From an uncultured bacterium (GTDB lineage: Bacteria; Planctomycetota; UBA1135; GCA-002686595): a stretch of DNA of 7,363 nucleotides. A model generated the notes under the pieces. The model had not been told where the DNA came from, made no database searches, and worked only from the letters and a program-made list of their open reading frames with translations. This document shows positions 4,971 through 7,363 of the stretch, in pieces. Numbering within the stretch: the stretch's first letter is position 1; each line of letters starts with the position of its first letter. Made by a program: the position numbers and the translations under genes. The DNA lies in contig CADEGS010000223.1 in the NCBI GenBank assembly GCA_902826945.1, positions 1 to 7,363 of the forward strand, read 5' to 3'.

Positions 4971-5974
4971 GCGAGTACTTCGTCGTCCCCGCCGAGCGCG
5001 CCGGCATCGAGCTCGACGAGTACCTGTGCCTCCTGTACCCGGACTGGAACAAGGGCTTCGCGCGGCGCCAGGTCCGCACCGGCCGGATCCTCGTCGACGG
5101 CGAGCCGGCCAACCCCTCGCAGCACCTGCGCGCCGACCAGGTGCTGATCGTGGACGTGGACGAGGAGGAGGTGCCCGAGCCGCCGCGCCACCGCGAGGAC
5201 GTGACGGTCGGCGTGCTGTACGAGGACGAGGACGTCCTGGTCGTGGACAAGCCGGCCGGGCTCGCGGTGGAGCCCGAGCGCTGGGCGCGCGAGAGCGGCT
5301 CGCTCTCGGGCAGCCTGCTGCAGCTCGCGCGCGAGCGCGCCGGCGAGGACGCGCGCGGCATCGAGATGCGCCCGCGTCTGGTGCACCGCATCGACAAGGA
5401 CACCACCGGGGTGCTGGTCGTCGCCAAGAGCCTCGAGGCCGAGCGCGCGCTGCGGCGCGCTTTCGACGGGGGCGCGGTGCACAAGCTCTACTGGGCACTG
5501 GTCGAGGGCGAGTTCCCGCTCGCGGACGGCGCCAGCGAGACGATCGAGCTGCCGCTCGGGCCGGATCACAAGCGCAGCGGCGCGCAGCGCGTCCAGCACG
5601 ACGGCAAGCCGGCGCGCACGCGCGTGACGATCGAGCAGCGCCTGCGCGGCTACACGCTGCTCGCCTGCGAGCCCCTGACCGGGCGCACGCACCAGATCCG
5701 CGTGCACCTCTCCGCAAGCGGCTTCCCGCTGGCCGTGGATCCGCTCTACGGCCGCAACGACGCGCTGCTGCTCTCGCACTTCAAGTCCGACTACCGCGCC
5801 AAGCGCGGCCGCCCCGAGCGCCCGCTGATCGCGCGCCTGACGCTGCACGCGCGCTGCGTCGCGTTCCCCTCGCCGTCGGCGCCGGAGCGGCGCGTGCGCG
5901 TCGAGGCGCCGCTGCCCGAGGACTTCGCCCTGGCCCTGAAGCAGCTCGCCAAGTACAGGAGGACGGGGACGTGA
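4967..5974 (+). CDS. RluA-family pseudouridine synthase
   Basis: A 335-residue RluA-type enzyme that isomerises uridine to pseudouridine in rRNA and/or tRNA. An N-terminal S4-like RNA-binding domain (about 13-60, with FARRQVRTGRILVDG) is followed by the catalytic domain. LYEDEDVLVVDKPAG (84-98) opens the catalytic fold, and RLVHRIDKDTTGVLVVAK carries the expected catalytic Asp (D143). LTGRTHQIRVHLSASG (237-252) and DPLYG complete the active-site region. The GTG start at 4967 overlaps the hpt stop and gives a complete S4 domain; the frame is open far upstream, but that part is a shadow of hpt and non-coding DNA. The stop overlaps the truD GTG (GTGA at 5971). Which of the RluA, RluC or RluD targets it modifies cannot be told; the S4 domain favours RluC/RluD-like. 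Confidence 0.93.
   Translation: MSEYFVVPAERAGIELDEYLCLLYPDWNKGFARRQVRTGRILVDGEPANPSQHLRADQVLIVDVDEEEVPEPPRHREDVTVGVLYEDEDVLVVDKPAGLAVEPERWARESGSLSGSLLQLARERAGEDARGIEMRPRLVHRIDKDTTGVLVVAKSLEAERALRRAFDGGAVHKLYWALVEGEFPLADGASETIELPLGPDHKRSGAQRVQHDGKPARTRVTIEQRLRGYTLLACEPLTGRTHQIRVHLSASGFPLAVDPLYGRNDALLLSHFKSDYRAKRGRPERPLIARLTLHARCVAFPSPSAPERRVRVEAPLPEDFALALKQLAKYRRTGT
5957..5962 (+). promoter_or_regulatory. Strong Shine-Dalgarno AGGAGG for truD
   Basis: AGGAGG lies 8 bases before GTG 5971, within the last codons of the RluA-family gene. It supports the GTG start and coupled translation of truD. Confidence 0.8.
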
Positions 5975-7363
5975 AGCTCAAGCAACGGGTCGGCGACTTC
6001 CGCGTGCGCGAGCTCCTGGCCGAGGGCTACCTGCAGCCCGCCGGCGAGCTGCGCGTCTACCGCGTGACGAAGAAGAAGCTCACCTCGCTCGACGCGGCGA
6101 AGGCGCTGGCCGAGGCGGCGGGCGTCCCGCAGGGCGAGGTCGGCATGGCGGGCATGAAGGACCGCCAGGCGGTGACGGTGCAGCACATGAGCGTGCCGCG
6201 CGGCCCGGCGGTCGAGATCCAGACGCCCGAGCTCAAGGTCGAGCCGATCGGCTTCGCGCACGAGCCCTTCGCCAGCGCGTTCAGCCGCGGCAACGCGTTC
6301 GAGCTGACCGTGCGCGGGCTGGAGCGCGCCGACGTGCGGCGGCTGCGCGCCGCGCTGCCGCTCGTGCGCGAGCACGGCCTGGTCAACTACTTCGACGACC
6401 AGCGCTTCGGCAACCTCACGCACGGGCAGGGCTGGATCGCGAAGGACCTCATGCTCGGCCAGCACGAGCAGGCGCTGCGCCGGCTGCTCGCGGCGGTCAG
6501 CCCCTACGACCCGCCGAGCACGGCGCGCTTCAAGGAGTCGCTGCTCGAGCACTGGGACGATCCGCGCGCCTGCCGGGGCATCGCCGGCGCGTACGGCGCG
6601 CACCACTCGGTCTTCGAGCACCTGGCGCACCATCCGGGCGACCACGCGGGCGCCTTCACCTTCGTCGCGAGCCGCGTGCGCCTGATCCACCTCTACGCCT
6701 TCCAGTCGCACGTCTGGAACCGCGCGGTGGCGTGGCGCGTGCGCGAGCTCTTGCCGCCCGAGCAGCGGCTCGCGCTCGAGGGGCTCGACGGGCCGCTCGT
6801 CACGTACGCGGCCGAGCGGCCGGCCGCGCTCGGCGCCGAGGCGACCTTCCGCCTGCCGGGCGACGGCCTCGACGACGTGACCGACCCCGACCAGGCGCGC
6901 CTCCTGCGCGACGTCCTGGCCGAGCACCGCATGGTGCCCGACGGGTTCCGCATCGAGGGCGTGAGCGGCTTCCAGCTCAAGGGCGAGGAGCGCGCGCTCG
7001 TGATCGTCCCGCGCCACCTGCGCGTGCGACCGCCCGAGCCCGACGTGCTGAATCCGGGCATGGGCGCGGTGGCCGTGCGCTTCGAGCTCGACCGCGGCTC
7101 GTACGCGACGCTGGTCGTCAAGCGGCTCTTCGGCAGCGCGCCGCGCGAGGACGGTCACACGCTGCGCCCCGCTCCGCCGCGGCGCGCACGAGGTCCGGCG
7201 CCCGCCGGCGAGGTGCGTGGTCCCGCCGAAGGCCAGCGCGAGGGCGGCGAGCGCCGCGGCGGGGACGGGCCCGACCGCGGCGGACGAGGGGAGCGACGCG
7301 GCGACGGCTGGCACGCTGGCCGCGGGCGCGATGCGCGCGGAGGGCGCGACGGCGAGCGCGCTC
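5971..7363 (+). CDS. truD: tRNA pseudouridine(13) synthase TruD with Arg/Gly-rich C-terminal tail (3' end outside window)
   Basis: TruD converts U13 of certain tRNAs (tRNA-Glu in E. coli) to pseudouridine and has no sequence similarity to the RluA family. The frame is open from GTG 5971 to the window end: 464 codons, with no stop yet. N-terminal DFRVREL (9-15), the catalytic motif GMKDRQAVTVQ (61-71, catalytic D64), and NYFDDQRFG (139-147) are characteristic. The core closes with FELDRGSYATLVVKRLF (371-387). E. coli TruD is about 350 residues, so the core is complete. From about residue 390 the protein continues as a low-complexity tail; in 401-464, 35 of 64 residues are Arg or Gly, with repeats such as RRGGDG and RGGRG. 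Such tails are usually disordered and bind RNA. The start is backed by AGGAGG and overlaps the preceding stop. Confidence 0.93.
   Translation, partial: MKLKQRVGDFRVRELLAEGYLQPAGELRVYRVTKKKLTSLDAAKALAEAAGVPQGEVGMAGMKDRQAVTVQHMSVPRGPAVEIQTPELKVEPIGFAHEPFASAFSRGNAFELTVRGLERADVRRLRAALPLVREHGLVNYFDDQRFGNLTHGQGWIAKDLMLGQHEQALRRLLAAVSPYDPPSTARFKESLLEHWDDPRACRGIAGAYGAHHSVFEHLAHHPGDHAGAFTFVASRVRLIHLYAFQSHVWNRAVAWRVRELLPPEQRLALEGLDGPLVTYAAERPAALGAEATFRLPGDGLDDVTDPDQARLLRDVLAEHRMVPDGFRIEGVSGFQLKGEERALVIVPRHLRVRPPEPDVLNPGMGAVAVRFELDRGSYATLVVKRLFGSAPREDGHTLRPAPPRRARGPAPAGEVRGPAEGQREGGERRGGDGPDRGGRGERRGDGWHAGRGRDARGGRDGERA

Noticed and set aside
4038..5717. Minus-strand open frame (559 codons) across the intergenic region, hpt and the RluA-family gene
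   Set aside because: It is antisense to two clear enzymes, and its translation is Arg/Ala-rich low complexity.
5791..7314. Long minus-strand open frame (507 codons) opposite truD
   Set aside because: truD on the plus strand has the catalytic motif, a strong Shine-Dalgarno and normal codon use; the antisense product has no recognisable motif.

Overview
The window is very GC-rich, with almost every codon ending in G or C, and is densely packed with genes joined by short overlaps (ATGA, GTGA). It reads as chromosomal DNA of a high-GC, Gram-negative-type bacterium: it has an aerobic haem-copper oxidase operon and predicted lipoproteins with lipoboxes. The gene set and order (coxIII, coxIV, SCO, DUF420, small CxxC-type membrane protein) suggest Planctomycetota or a similar lineage, but this is inference from style and memory, not from a database search. 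No mobile element, tRNA, rRNA or CRISPR array was seen.

Region 1 (1-2193, + strand) is the end of a cytochrome c oxidase operon: the C-terminal part of subunit III, a small subunit IV, an SCO-type copper/thiol-redox lipoprotein, a four-helix DUF420 (CtaM/YozB-like) assembly protein, and a 90-codon gene interrupted by one in-frame TGA. That last gene is the highlight. Reading TGA as selenocysteine restores one protein with a signal peptide, a UxxC motif (U30-E-G-C33) and a single membrane helix. The codons after the TGA keep full coding character. Seventeen bases past the TGA lies a hairpin loop GGUC, with the same loop and nearly the same spacing as the Escherichia coli fdhF SECIS (18 bases). 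This is a candidate undescribed selenoprotein in an oxidase-assembly operon. The SCO gene is also odd: its lipoprotein signal peptide has no ATG, GTG or TTG start, and the best start is an ACG behind GGAGGAG.

Region 2 (2194-4062) holds a predicted lipoprotein with beta-propeller-like repeats on +, convergent with a two-gene minus-strand unit: a small coiled-coil protein followed by a Nudix hydrolase of the ADP-ribose pyrophosphatase type. The convergent pair shares a CTAG palindrome as overlapping stop codons.

Region 3 (4063-4400) is a 338-base divergent intergenic region with a plausible sigma-70-like promoter for the minus-strand unit and a -10-like box for the plus-strand unit.

Region 4 (4401-7363, + strand) is a tightly coupled unit: hypoxanthine phosphoribosyltransferase, an RluA-type rRNA/tRNA pseudouridine synthase, and TruD tRNA pseudouridine synthase. 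TruD runs off the window end through an arginine/glycine-rich tail. This unit combines purine salvage with RNA modification.
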